Under the pieces are notes generated by a model that searched no databases, had not been told where the DNA came from, and saw only the letters and a list, made by a program, of their open reading frames with translations. Source: Chromatiales bacterium (lineage in GTDB: Bacteria; Pseudomonadota; Gammaproteobacteria; Chromatiales; Chromatiaceae). Taken from it: 56,587 bases of DNA. The translations under genes were made by a program, and so were the position numbers. The DNA lies in the NCBI GenBank assembly GCA_028278145.1, contig JANQEV010000032.1:1-56587 (forward strand). The letters run 5' to 3'. Shown here piece after piece: positions 19,530 through 27,993 of the stretch. Position 1 is the stretch's first letter. Each line of letters starts with the position of its first letter.

Positions 19530-19557
19530 TTGGGATTAGAACTGTGTCTAACCCCAA
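19530..19557. other. Hairpin between flgE and flgF
   Basis: Eleven-base-pair stem (TTGGGATTAGA paired with TCTAACCCCAA, one G-T pair) around a six-base loop, about 30 bases upstream of flgF on the minus strand. No T-run follows. It might partly separate the flgBCDE transcript from flgF onward (inference). Confidence 0.5.
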
Positions 19558-19569
19558 GCCACGATCCTA

Positions 19570-20871
19570 TTACCTGATGTTGATAACGGTCTGGGTTATG
19601 GTGTCAGCCGTGGTGATCACCTGGGCATTGGCCTGAAAATTCCGCTGCGCGGTAATCAGGTTCACCAACTGCTCGGCGATATCCACATTGGAGTTTTCCA
19701 GGCCGCCAGACTGAATCAGTCCCAGGCTGGAGCTTCCGGGTTGGCCCATCTGCACATCACCTGACTCAAAGGTCTCCGCCCAGCTGGTATCGCCCAATTG
19801 ACGCAACCCCTGCTGATTGTTGAACTTGGCCAGGGCTACCATGCCCAGAGGATCTGACTGTCCGTTGGTGAAACGTGCAAACACTACCCCTGTGTTATCT
19901 ATATCAACACCGCTCAAGCGACCTGGTGCATAACCGTTCTGGGTAAGATCATTCACAGCAAATGCACTGCCGTACTGGGTGGTGTCACTGTAATCAAAGG
20001 TAAGACTGAGAGCAGCAGCACCAGTAATGGCCTCTGCGTTATAGGCCACATCACCATTGGCATCCACACTGCCCACACTTGGTACCAGCGCACCACTGGT
20101 ATCAAAGGTAACCACTGCAGCTGGATAACCAGCAGAAGCCGGAGCTGCTGTGGTGGCACCGGTTGTGGGATCCAGAGGCAGGACCGTGGTCCCATCTGTA
20201 TCCAACACAGTACTGAACACCAACCAGCTGTTGGCTGTGGTAGGGTGCTCACGATAGTACATAGTCATGGTATGAGCCACGCCTAACGAGTCATATACCG
20301 TGGTGGAGGTGGCATTGTCATAGGTGGCTGGCTGTGCTGGATTAAAACCAGTAGCTGCCGGAATTGCGGTAGTGGTTGGATCAAGATTCAGGGAAGTGGT
20401 TACCGTGCTGGTCGCAGAGGGACTTCCTGATAACAGTGGAAGCTGCAGATCGGCGGTTGAGCCAGTATTGAAACCACCAGTACCGTCAGGCAGAAATACC
20501 TGCAGGCGGCTCTCAGAATGGTCCACCACATAACCTTCACGATCTGCACTATAGGCACCTGCGCGGGTATATGAAACATTGCCACTGGAATCTTCCAGTA
20601 CAAAAAAACCTTCGCCATTAATAGCTAGATCCAGGTTGTTGGCTGTAAAATCAATATTACCCTGGCCGAACTGTTGGGCCACCCGGGTAACGCGCACACC
20701 GCGACCAGAAGCGGTGGTACTTACATCTGATACCGAGCTGGCGTAGATATCAGAAAACTCGGCCCGTGACTCTTTGAAACCATTGGTAGCTGCATTGGCT
20801 ATGTTATGACCGGTTACCTGTAGGTCGGTTGATGCGGCATCAAGTCCGCTTAGTGCTATACGAAAAGGCAT
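19570..20871 (-). CDS. flgE: Flagellar hook protein FlgE
   Basis: Hook subunit of 433 residues. Seen: ALSGLDAASTDLQVTGHNIA and NAATNGFKESRAEFSDIYA at residues about 6-48, INGEGFFVLEDSSGNVSYTR, and the C-terminal ENSNVDIAEQLVNLITAQRN. The middle (about 130-300) is Thr/Ala-rich and variable, as is usual. It follows flgD by 25 bases. Confidence 0.96.
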   Translation of the reverse strand: MPFRIALSGLDAASTDLQVTGHNIANAATNGFKESRAEFSDIYASSVSDVSTTASGRGVRVTRVAQQFGQGNIDFTANNLDLAINGEGFFVLEDSSGNVSYTRAGAYSADREGYVVDHSESRLQVFLPDGTGGFNTGSTADLQLPLLSGSPSATSTVTTSLNLDPTTTAIPAATGFNPAQPATYDNATSTTVYDSLGVAHTMTMYYREHPTTANSWLVFSTVLDTDGTTVLPLDPTTGATTAAPASAGYPAAVVTFDTSGALVPSVGSVDANGDVAYNAEAITGAAALSLTFDYSDTTQYGSAFAVNDLTQNGYAPGRLSGVDIDNTGVVFARFTNGQSDPLGMVALAKFNNQQGLRQLGDTSWAETFESGDVQMGQPGSSSLGLIQSGGLENSNVDIAEQLVNLITAQRNFQANAQVITTADTITQTVINIR

Positions 20872-20896
20872 TTGTGCTCTCCTCTGTGATAATTAA

Positions 20897-21571
20897 TCAG
20901 TGGATTTCCGCCACATCATTGAATGAAATTGGTCCTAGGCCTTCCAGGTTCAGGGCCATCTCCTGGCCTGCTCCTCCCAGACTTACGCTGTTTACCTTGG
21001 CCTTGATCAGGGTGTAGGGAACTATGCTTTCTCCATCCTGGGTAGCATCAGCACTTATCTGGTACTGCCCAGGCGGTGCATAGGTACCATCATTGGTCAT
21101 GCCGTCCCAACTGAAGGCAATCTCCCCTTTGGGTTGGGTACCCAGACTTATCTCACGTACCAGAGCTCCTGCACTGTTGGTGATGCGTACCGTGACATTA
21201 CTTGCCGGGGAGTAGAGTCCAACCATGCCCTCGACGCTACCTCCTGTGGGCAGATAACCGGTACCTATAGGTGCCAGCACATCATGCCCCACCAGGTTTG
21301 CTGCCTGCAGGGCCTGGTCTGACAACAGATTGCCTGACAGATCTGAGAATGAGCTATTCAGCTCATCGATACCGGATACGGTGGCAAACTGTGAGATCTG
21401 GGTTGCCAGCTCAGAGTTTTCCATGGGTTTAAACGGATCCTGATGGGTCAACTCAGTAACCATCAGCTCAAGAAAATCTTCCAGGGCCAATTGCTTATCT
21501 TTGGTCTGCTCTATCTCTCTGGCTAATCCCAGGGTGGAATAGAGATCGCTTTCATTGGTTATTGCACTCAT
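20897..21571 (-). CDS. flgD: Flagellar hook cap/assembly protein FlgD
   Basis: Scaffold that caps the growing hook. Seen: N-terminal FLELMVTELTHQDPFKPMEN and SELATQISQFATVSGIDEL (residues about 32-70), then Tudor/FlgD-Ig-like C-terminal domains with FSWDGMTNDGTYAPPGQY. 224 residues is normal. It lies between flgC and flgE. Confidence 0.96.
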   Translation of the reverse strand: MSAITNESDLYSTLGLAREIEQTKDKQLALEDFLELMVTELTHQDPFKPMENSELATQISQFATVSGIDELNSSFSDLSGNLLSDQALQAANLVGHDVLAPIGTGYLPTGGSVEGMVGLYSPASNVTVRITNSAGALVREISLGTQPKGEIAFSWDGMTNDGTYAPPGQYQISADATQDGESIVPYTLIKAKVNSVSLGGAGQEMALNLEGLGPISFNDVAEIH

Positions 21572-21628
21572 TATGTTCTCCTTATTGCTCGGCCATTCCC
21601 TGGCCTTGCCCTACGGGCTCCCTGCGAT

Positions 21629-22042
21629 TTATTCACCCATACGCAGGGTGGCAGACATCAGTTGCTTGGCTGCATTGATAACTTCTACGTTGCTCTGATA
21701 GGAGCGTGAGGCAGAGATCATGTTTGCCATCTCTTCCACCATGTTTACATTGGGCCGGAAGATATAGCCGTCCTCGTTCGCCATGGGATGGTCAGGCAGA
21801 TACTCCATACGTAAGGGAGACTTGCTCTCCACCACTCCCTGCATCCGTACCCCAACTGCCGGATCATCCGGATTGAGCTGATTCAGCATGGCCTTGAATA
21901 CGGGCTGGCGGGCACGGTAGGTCTCTTCCAGGCTGCTGCTAACGGCATCCACATTAGCCATATTGCTGGCCACCAGGTTAAGGCGCAGACTCTGAGCACT
22001 CATTCCCGAGGCAGCCGTATCGAAAATCTTGAACATGGACAT
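21629..22042 (-). CDS. flgC: Flagellar proximal rod protein FlgC
   Basis: Rod subunit of 137 residues. Seen: FKIFDTAASGMSAQSLRLNL, VASNMANVDAVSSS (residues about 4-38), and the C-terminal NMVEEMANMISASRSYQSNV. It starts two bases after the flgB stop. Confidence 0.96.
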   Translation of the reverse strand: MSMFKIFDTAASGMSAQSLRLNLVASNMANVDAVSSSLEETYRARQPVFKAMLNQLNPDDPAVGVRMQGVVESKSPLRMEYLPDHPMANEDGYIFRPNVNMVEEMANMISASRSYQSNVEVINAAKQLMSATLRMGE

Positions 22043-22044
22043 GA

Positions 22045-22434
22045 TTATTGACCCTTGATTGCTGTCATTAAGGTTTTAATACTGCCGGAGACGAAACGCA
22101 GGCTGGCCTGATACTCAAGTGCATTGCTGGCAAAGGCTGAATGCTCCAGCTGGGAATCAACCGTATTGCCATCAATACTGGGCTGACTAGGAACCCGGTA
22201 CCCCATCTGACTGGGAGGCACAATCCCTGTATCCATCTGTATATGTCTGGCGTGGGTGGTTCTTGCTCGTTGGGGAGAAGCAATTTCCCGCTGCAGCATG
22301 CTGTGGAAATCAAAGTCCCTAGCCTTATAGCCAGGGGTATCCGCGTTGGCGATATTGCCAGCCAGCACCTCTGCTCGTCTGGCCCGCAGTTTCAGGGCCT
22401 GCTCATGGATTCCAAATGCCTGATCAAATTTCAC
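22045..22434 (-). CDS. flgB: Flagellar proximal rod protein FlgB
   Basis: Rod subunit. Seen: AFGIHEQALKLRARRAEVLA and GNIANADTPGYKARDFDF near the N-terminus, and a C-terminal helix LEYQASLRFVSGSIKTLMTA. The open frame begins at 22479, but that start lies inside a sigma-54 promoter. I therefore use the GTG at 22434, which has GGAG seven bases upstream and gives the family N-terminus (129 residues). It is the first gene of the flgBCDE unit. Confidence 0.93.
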   Translation of the reverse strand: MKFDQAFGIHEQALKLRARRAEVLAGNIANADTPGYKARDFDFHSMLQREIASPQRARTTHARHIQMDTGIVPPSQMGYRVPSQPSIDGNTVDSQLEHSAFASNALEYQASLRFVSGSIKTLMTAIKGQ

Positions 22435-22470
22435 TGTTTCGCTCCATACATTGACTCTTACCCCCCATAG

Positions 22471-22486
22471 AGCAGGCATCGTGCCA
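22471..22486 (-). promoter_or_regulatory. Sigma-54 promoter of flgB operon
   Basis: On the minus strand TGGCACG-ATGC-CTGCT (22486-22471), with the invariant GG and GC ten bases apart, against TGGCACG-N4-TTGCW. Transcription would start near 22460, about 26 bases before the chosen flgB GTG. It fits RpoN/FleR (FlrC)-type control of the hook-basal body operon. The 236 bases between it and cheR hold no gene; regulator-binding sites may lie there but I see no clear dyad. Confidence 0.85.
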
Positions 22487-22722
22487 ATTATTACTGGCTA
22501 GAGCTTTCAGGCATGGTTGCAGGCAACTATTTACTGTATATCCAGTTGTTTTTATTAGTTATTTTTATTTACGCCCGACCCAACCTATTCAGGCGAAATG
22601 GAACTGTCTGACTGGATTATGAGGTAGATAAACATCCTGTGCGGCAAGGTATGTCCGCCATAGCGGCAAGGATAGTCCCAAGGAAAAATGCGTTGCCGGA
22701 GGGTGACTCCAGCCAGGAAAAA

Positions 22723-23568
22723 CTACTTAAGGCGATAGACGATACCACCACCCCGTCGCACCATTTCAAACTCATCTGAGTGAGAAACCATGGATTCAGT
22801 GGAGCCCAGAAACAGGTAGCCACCAGGATTCAGTATCTGCGCTATACGTTCAATGATGTCAGCCTTTTTCTCAGCTGAAAAATAGATCAGGATATTGCGA
22901 CAGAAGACAACATCAAAACGACCTAACAGTGTGTAACTATCCATGATGTTTTGACTGCGAAACTTAACTCGGTTACGGATTTCCGGTCGGATTTCAAGAC
23001 ACTCCCCCTGCGGTATGAAATAGCGCTGCTGGGCCTCTACATCCAGTCCGCGTGATGCAGATAGCCCACAGTAGAGCCCTTTTTTTGCCTCCTCCAGGAT
23101 CTGGCTGGAGATATCAGTCCCCAGAATATCTACCCCACCAGGCAGGCTCTTGGGATTCTCACTAAGATACTTCTCAACCGTCATACTAATGTTATATGGC
23201 TCCTGGCCTGAAGAACAGGCAGCTGACCAGATACGCATTGAGCGTCCCGGCTTGGCCTGAGCTTCAGGCAAGATCATATCGGTTAGCATCTGGAAATGGG
23301 ACAGATCACGAAACCAGAAGGTCTCATTGGTGGTCATGGCATCGATTATGCTGACCTGCAAATGCCGATTGCGCCCGTTTCTAACCTGCTGCAACAGATC
23401 GCCCACAGACTCAATATCATTGCTGCGCATCAGGCTGGAGAGGCGACTGGTAACCAGGTACTCCTTGCCACTACCAAGGACAATACCGCACACCCCCTGC
23501 AGGTATTGCTGGAAGGATTCGTAGTCTCCTGGCTGCAACAACTTATGATTAGCCACTATCTGATCCAT
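22723..23568 (-). CDS. cheR: Chemotaxis protein methyltransferase CheR
   Basis: SAM-dependent methyltransferase that modifies glutamates of chemoreceptors. Seen: N-terminal helical CheR domain, then NETFWFRDLSHFQML, the SAM motif WSAACSSGQEPYNISMT (residues about 110-126), and FDVVFCRNILIYFSAEKK near residue 225. 281 residues is usual. It follows cheV by 22 bases, and both probably read from a sigma-28 promoter upstream of cheV. Confidence 0.95.
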   Translation of the reverse strand: MDQIVANHKLLQPGDYESFQQYLQGVCGIVLGSGKEYLVTSRLSSLMRSNDIESVGDLLQQVRNGRNRHLQVSIIDAMTTNETFWFRDLSHFQMLTDMILPEAQAKPGRSMRIWSAACSSGQEPYNISMTVEKYLSENPKSLPGGVDILGTDISSQILEEAKKGLYCGLSASRGLDVEAQQRYFIPQGECLEIRPEIRNRVKFRSQNIMDSYTLLGRFDVVFCRNILIYFSAEKKADIIERIAQILNPGGYLFLGSTESMVSHSDEFEMVRRGGGIVYRLK

Positions 23569-23590
23569 AGGTAAATTACAACTTTCGTAC

Positions 23591-24532
23591 TCACGGAGTC
23601 CGTTCGCACGCGGCCATATGTTCTAATAATTGATTCTGTACTACTTTGGTCAGCTCATCAGGCTCAAATTTGGCTATGAAGGCATCTGCACCCACCTTTT
23701 CAATCATCGCCTGATTGAATACTCCACTCAGGGAGGTATGCAATATTACGTGAAGATCATTCAGATCAGGATTCTTACGTATTGCTGTAGTAAGCGCATA
23801 TCCATCCATTACCGGCATCTCAACATCTGAAATAACTAAGGCGAGCCACTCCTTGAGGTTCTTCCCCTCATCTACCCACTCCTGAAGCTGCTCATAGGCC
23901 TCTTTACCGTTATTACACAGGGTTGTTTCTACCGCCAGTTGATCCAGCACCCGTTTTATCTGCTTGCGAGCAACTGTGGAATCATCCACCACCAACACAT
24001 GCTGAACCTGTTCTTTAACCGCCTCATCAATAACACCTTCCGAGATCTCCTCACTACCGCCCATGACCTCCTTCATGACCTTTTCCACATCGATGATCTC
24101 TACCAGTTCATCTTCGATCTGGGTAACTGCTGTCATATAGCTTCCGCCCGACAGTCCTTTGGGTGGGGGCAGGATATCTTCCCAATTGATATTCACAATA
24201 CGATCTACAGAACCCACCAAAAAGCCCTGAACTTTGCGGTTATATTCAGTAACGATCAGAGAACGGTTTTCTGCCTCCCCTAAAGATGGACCACCGATAG
24301 CCATGGACAGGTCCATGACAGTGATGGTCTTACCACGCATATTGGCAATACCCTTCACTACCGGATTAGAACCTGGAACTTCAGTTAGTGGTGGACAGGT
24401 TATGACCTCCTGCACCTTAAACACGTTAATTCCATAACGTTGCCGCCCTACCAACCGAAACATCAACAGCTCCAGGCGGTTGTGCCCAGCCAACTGTGTA
24501 CGTTGATCAACACCTGCAAGAACACCAGACAT
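23591..24532 (-). CDS. cheV: Chemotaxis coupling protein CheV
   Basis: Fusion of a CheW-like coupling domain (about residues 20-165, with YGINVFKVQEVI and GIANMRGKTITVMDL) and a receiver domain (about 175-305) with acidic pair VVDDSTVARKQ, phosphoacceptor Asp in ISDVEMPVMDGYAL and the conserved Lys in FIAKFEPDEL. It links receptors to CheA and is thought to act as a phosphate sink. 313 residues is normal. Placed upstream of cheR, an arrangement common beside flgA/flgM in gammaproteobacteria. Confidence 0.95.
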   Translation of the reverse strand: MSGVLAGVDQRTQLAGHNRLELLMFRLVGRQRYGINVFKVQEVITCPPLTEVPGSNPVVKGIANMRGKTITVMDLSMAIGGPSLGEAENRSLIVTEYNRKVQGFLVGSVDRIVNINWEDILPPPKGLSGGSYMTAVTQIEDELVEIIDVEKVMKEVMGGSEEISEGVIDEAVKEQVQHVLVVDDSTVARKQIKRVLDQLAVETTLCNNGKEAYEQLQEWVDEGKNLKEWLALVISDVEMPVMDGYALTTAIRKNPDLNDLHVILHTSLSGVFNQAMIEKVGADAFIAKFEPDELTKVVQNQLLEHMAACERTP

Positions 24533-24562
24533 TTCACTCTCCGTTATTGATTCTCCCCCAAT

Positions 24563-24589
24563 ATAACGGCACTTCTATCCATTACTTGA
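24563..24589 (-). promoter_or_regulatory. Probable sigma-28 promoter of cheV-cheR
   Basis: On the minus strand TCAAGTAA, exactly 11 bases, then GCCGTTAT, against TAAAGTTT-N11-GCCGATAA. It lies 31 bases before the cheV start. The -10 core GCCG and the spacer are right; the -35 is weaker. Confidence 0.6.
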
Positions 24590-24660
24590 ACCAACAAATC
24601 TGATTCCGTTGGAGCGCCCCTTACACTAGGTGTCAACGACCAGGAGCATCACATCGACAT

Positions 24661-24676
24661 TGGCACGGCATTTGCA
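24661..24676 (+). promoter_or_regulatory. Sigma-54 promoter of flgA
   Basis: TGGCACG-GCAT-TTGCA, a full match to the RpoN consensus TGGCACG-N4-TTGCW with GG and GC ten bases apart. The start of transcription is expected near 24688, so an ATG at 24692 would be almost leaderless. This supports the ATG at 24740 as the flgA start. Confidence 0.9.
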
Positions 24677-24739
24677 TTTTTTCGGTAATAAATGAGTATG
24701 GCTAGAAATATGATTATAGTTCGTAAAAACAGGATAGAT

Positions 24740-25441
24740 ATGCACATTACAACTATCAGACTATTGATATTGGTACTGACATTGATGGCATGTAATCTCA
24801 TGGCATCCGGGATTCAGTCACACGACAGCATCTTACAGACCGCACGCCAGCATATACTGGATAGAAGCAGTGATTATCCCTCCCAGCCAGAAGTAACCGC
24901 AGGACGTCTGGATGTTCGCCTACGTCTTGCTGCCTGTGACCAACCACTGGAGAGTTTCACACCCCAGAGCAGAAGACGCATGGGAAAAATAACCGTGGGT
25001 GTAAGATGTGATGGGTCACAGCCATGGAGCCTGTTTGTGCCGATAAACGTCAAAGTAATGACGCAGGTGGTGGTTGCCAAAAACAACCTGCCACGTGGAT
25101 CCATTCTCAAAGAGAGTGATATTGAGCTGAAAATGCGGGATATCTCTCGCCTACATCGCGGATATCTGGAGGAAAAAAAATCTGTTCTTGGTAAAAAGCT
25201 CAGACAACGCCTACGCCAGCACCAGGTGGTAGCACCATCACAATTAGACACTCCGCATGCAATAAAGCGTAATAACAAGGTTATAATACTGGCCAGCAGC
25301 AGATCCCTACAGATCAGAATGGCAGGCAAGGCACTGGAGAACGGAAGTCTGGGCGAATTGATAAGAGTCAGGAACGAAAGTTCTAAAAAAGAGCTGGATG
25401 CGAGGGTAATTGCACCTGGTATTGTCCAAGTAGCAATGTAA
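24740..25441 (+). CDS. flgA: Flagellar basal body P-ring formation protein FlgA
   Basis: Periplasmic chaperone for FlgI. Seen: signal peptide (hydrophobic residues about 4-24, LLILVLTLMACNLMASG), then VTAGRLDVRLRLAACDQPLE, and the SAF-type C-terminal region VVVAKNNLPRGSILKESDIE. About 233 residues. The start used has CAGGA seven bases upstream. An in-frame ATG at 24692 would add 16 basic residues before the signal peptide and lies at the transcription start. Its promoter is sigma-54 type. Confidence 0.93.
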   Translation: MHITTIRLLILVLTLMACNLMASGIQSHDSILQTARQHILDRSSDYPSQPEVTAGRLDVRLRLAACDQPLESFTPQSRRRMGKITVGVRCDGSQPWSLFVPINVKVMTQVVVAKNNLPRGSILKESDIELKMRDISRLHRGYLEEKKSVLGKKLRQRLRQHQVVAPSQLDTPHAIKRNNKVIILASSRSLQIRMAGKALENGSLGELIRVRNESSKKELDARVIAPGIVQVAM

Positions 25442-25498
25442 ACTGTGAACAGGTTCTTGAATATCCAGTACTGACCAGATGAAACAAACTGATTTTAC

Positions 25499-25525
25499 TA
25501 AAGTCCAATACGTAACTGCCGATAA
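25499..25525 (+). promoter_or_regulatory. Sigma-28 promoter of flgM-flgN
   Basis: TAAAGTCC, 11 bases, GCCGATAA: the -10 is perfect, the spacing is exact and six of eight -35 bases match. It lies 38 bases before the flgM ATG. Sigma-28 control of its own anti-sigma factor gene is the known feedback arrangement. Confidence 0.9.
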
Positions 25526-25562
25526 CCTCGGTGTAAGGGACAGTTAACAATACAGGTGTACT

Positions 25563-25874
25563 ATGACTATTGAAATCGGTGGTGTATCTGGAAAACCCAT
25601 CCAGGATACAGGTGACAAAAGCAGCGTAACCGCAAGCAACAACAGCAACCCAAAAGCCCCAACTACCACCTCCGGATCTGGGGGCGGAGATAAAATCAGC
25701 CTTACCTCATCAGCTATGAAGCTACGTGAGCTTGAAGACCGGATTGCAGACCTGCCGGTTGTAGACGTACAGAGGGTATCTGATGTGCAACGTGCTATGG
25801 CAACTGGCACGCTGGAATTAAGCGAGGCTGATGCAGCAAACAATCTCCTGGAAATTGAGAAAAGCTTCTCTTAA
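25563..25874 (+). CDS. flgM: Anti-sigma-28 factor FlgM
   Basis: Binds FliA (sigma-28) until exported through the finished hook. 103 residues: a disordered Ser/Thr/Gly-rich N-terminal half, then the sigma-binding C-terminal half with KISLTSSAMKLRELED, VDVQRVSDVQRAMATGTLEL and a final short helix. It lies 12 bases before flgN and behind a sigma-28 promoter. Confidence 0.93.
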   Translation: MTIEIGGVSGKPIQDTGDKSSVTASNNSNPKAPTTTSGSGGGDKISLTSSAMKLRELEDRIADLPVVDVQRVSDVQRAMATGTLELSEADAANNLLEIEKSFS

Positions 25875-25885
25875 GTAGAGCCTGA

Positions 25886-26371
25886 ATGCAGCTTTCACCT
25901 ACACAAAAACAAGCCCTATCCAATCTTCTGGACGAAGAGCTGATAATGGCAGAATCCATGTATAGCCTGTTAGAGCGTGAGTATGAAGCTCTGACGGATG
26001 GTGACCCGGAATCTATAACAACTACCAGTAAGAAGAAGCTGGAGCAGCTGCAAGAGATGGAGCAACATCTGGCGCAGGTAAACCTCTTCTTGCTAGAGTT
26101 GGGGCTTACTGCAGACACCAGAGGGGCGGAACAGGCGATTGCGATGACCGGGCCGGACCGCGCCCTGCAGTCAAAATGGGATGAACTAAGGTCAATGGAG
26201 ATCAAACTGCAACGGCAAAACGAGATCAATGGTGGCATCATCACCATTGGCCAACGGCGTGTTAAGCAAGCCCTGGACATCCTAAGCGGTAAAGCTGGAC
26301 TGACCGGGACATACAGTCAGGACGGGGAAACCAAATTCGGTAAATCAAACGGTCTGCACACCAAGGCCTGA
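25886..26371 (+). CDS. flgN: Flagellar export chaperone FlgN
   Basis: Coiled-coil chaperone for FlgK and FlgL. 161 residues, nearly all predicted helix, with LLDEELIMAESMYSLLEREYEAL near residues 15-37 and LEQLQEMEQHLAQVN; the end contains QRRVKQALDILSG. Directly follows flgM. This closes the flagellar block before the tRNA genes. Confidence 0.88.
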   Translation: MQLSPTQKQALSNLLDEELIMAESMYSLLEREYEALTDGDPESITTTSKKKLEQLQEMEQHLAQVNLFLLELGLTADTRGAEQAIAMTGPDRALQSKWDELRSMEIKLQRQNEINGGIITIGQRRVKQALDILSGKAGLTGTYSQDGETKFGKSNGLHTKA

Positions 26372-26489
26372 CTGTACACTGTCTATCATAGTCAGCAATG
26401 AACCTCTGCTCCATCCTCGGAGTAACACAGGGCACCGGAAACACTCATCTCTCCACCACCTCAGAAACAAAAACAACTGAATCTAACCA

Positions 26490-26520
26490 TTGGCAGTTAA
26501 TAACTATCCGGTGATAGAAT
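26490..26520 (+). promoter_or_regulatory. Possible sigma-70 promoter of the tRNA-Ala transcript
   Basis: TTGGCA (26490-26495), a 19-base spacer and TAGAAT (26515-26520), followed by a GC-rich stretch before the tRNA. The spacer is long, so confidence is low. It would originally have served tRNA-Ala and the tRNA-Arg gene behind it. Confidence 0.45.
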
Positions 26521-26532
26521 GGACGGCGTATT

Positions 26533-26608
<76 letters not shown>

Positions 26609-26630
26609 ATAGAAGATAATTAAAATACAT

Positions 26631-26675
26631 GCCCCCGTAGCTCAGCTGGATAGAGCATCCGCCTCCTAAGCGGAA
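26631..26675 (+). repeat. attL: orphan 5' half of tRNA-Arg(CCU)
   Basis: Identical over 45 bases to the start of the intact tRNA at 43567 (acceptor 5' strand, D-arm, whole anticodon arm, one more base), then diverges completely. It has no T-arm or 3' acceptor strand, so it is not a functional tRNA gene. It lies 22 bases after tRNA-Ala. Confidence 0.92.
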
Positions 26676-26764
26676 TGTGTAAATCAATATCCTACTGATT
26701 CTATTGGCTTTCTCCTTAGTATCCCCACTAACCGCCGCAATACGGCAGCATTGGGAGTACTACA

Positions 26765-27760
26765 ATGGCCTCAATCATTAATAAAGGTGGAAAATACCAA
26801 GTCCAAATTCGCAGACAGGGTAAACGTCCAATATATAAATCCTTCACTGAAAAACGCTCAGCTCAACAATGGGCTAGAAAGATAGAATCTGAAATAGAAC
26901 AAGGTGTATTCCTAGACCATTCTCTTGCCCAAACAATGACGCTTAAACAAGTGATGGACAGATATGAAAGGGAGATACTACCTTCTAAACGATCACAAGC
27001 CTCCATACGATCCCAGATCAAGTTAATTGGTAAAGAGCTTGGATCCCTATCACTCTCTGGAGTAACTCCCTCTGTACTATCTGAATATAGGGATAACCGG
27101 CTGAGATGTGTTACACCTGAAACAGTCCGTAAAGATCTGTCATTCCTGCAAAGATTGTTCAACACTGCCATCAAAGACTGGGGAATCAATATCCCACATG
27201 GCAATCCAGTGGAGAAAGTACGCTTTCCATCCCCTCCTCCTGGAAGGAACAGAAGACCCACTACAGAGGAACTAACAAAGCTGGAAGCTGATAAAACTAT
27301 TGGCTCTTATATAATCCTAGCCGTAGAAACAGGAATGAGGAGAGGAGAAATAAACAATATTCATGCTGATCACATAACTACGGTCATTAGCCAAAACAAG
27401 GAAGTTACACTCCTTTCAATCCCTGAAACTAAGACAGACATACCACGTGTTATTCCTCTATCTGAGAGGGCTCTGGAGGCCATCAGAGACATTTTACAGA
27501 GGAAAGAACGGTATCCGTCATATAGAGCCGGCTCTATCTCTCAGGCCTTCGTTAGAGCATGTAAAAGACTTAATATTCATGGACTTAGATTCCATGACTT
27601 AAGGCATGAAGCCACTTCCAGATTCTTTGAAATGGGATTAAATCCAATAGAAGTTGCTGCCATCAGTGGGCATCAGGATTTAAAAATGCTGAAGAGATAC
27701 ACCCACATTAAACCCGAGCATCTTGGAAATAGGATCATGGGTCTACAATCCCTATCTTAA
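26765..27760 (+). CDS. int: Island tyrosine recombinase/integrase
   Basis: Site-specific recombinase of 331 residues. Seen: N-terminal arm/core-binding region (residues about 1-150, with YKSFTEKRSAQQWARK), then the catalytic domain with Arg in ETGMRRGEI, HDLRHEATSRFFEMG (His-x-x-Arg), SGHQDLKMLKRYTH with the second His and the nucleophile Tyr. The family cuts tRNA genes to insert islands. The gene reads away from attL, and a GGGAG site precedes the ATG. Repeats of CCGCAAT just upstream, and similar ones near 43390-43420, could be arm-binding sites (inference). Confidence 0.95.
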   Translation: MASIINKGGKYQVQIRRQGKRPIYKSFTEKRSAQQWARKIESEIEQGVFLDHSLAQTMTLKQVMDRYEREILPSKRSQASIRSQIKLIGKELGSLSLSGVTPSVLSEYRDNRLRCVTPETVRKDLSFLQRLFNTAIKDWGINIPHGNPVEKVRFPSPPPGRNRRPTTEELTKLEADKTIGSYIILAVETGMRRGEINNIHADHITTVISQNKEVTLLSIPETKTDIPRVIPLSERALEAIRDILQRKERYPSYRAGSISQAFVRACKRLNIHGLRFHDLRHEATSRFFEMGLNPIEVAAISGHQDLKMLKRYTHIKPEHLGNRIMGLQSLS

Positions 27761-27764
27761 ACTA

Positions 27765-27788
27765 CAGAATTTAGATCATGAAATTCTG
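27765..27788 (+). terminator. Hairpin after the integrase gene
   Basis: Perfect eight-base-pair stem (CAGAATTT/AAATTCTG) with an eight-base loop, five bases after the integrase stop. It is AT-rich and has no T-run, so it is a weak terminator candidate. The rest of the 233 bases to the next gene holds no feature I can support. Confidence 0.35.
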
Positions 27789-27993
27789 ACTACTATATAA
27801 CTACTAGCAAAATGAGCATACTAAATGAGCTGTAGATTATAGCCATGCCTTTTCCTGGCCCTATGTACTGGCGAGTTGAGTTATTAGTAAAGTGCTAGAT
27901 TGAAGTGAAGTATATTGGGTACATATTTTTGGATTATAGAAGACAATTAATGCATGATCATTTAATAAGAAAGCTAGACTCGAGGGGTAAACA

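Noticed and set aside
22435..22479. Longer flgB start at 22479
   Set aside because: This stretch contains the sigma-54 -12 region and the transcription start; family N-terminus begins at the GTG at 22434.
26631..26707. A second tRNA-Arg gene
   Set aside because: Only the first 45 bases match; the T-arm and 3' acceptor strand are absent, so it is an att relic.
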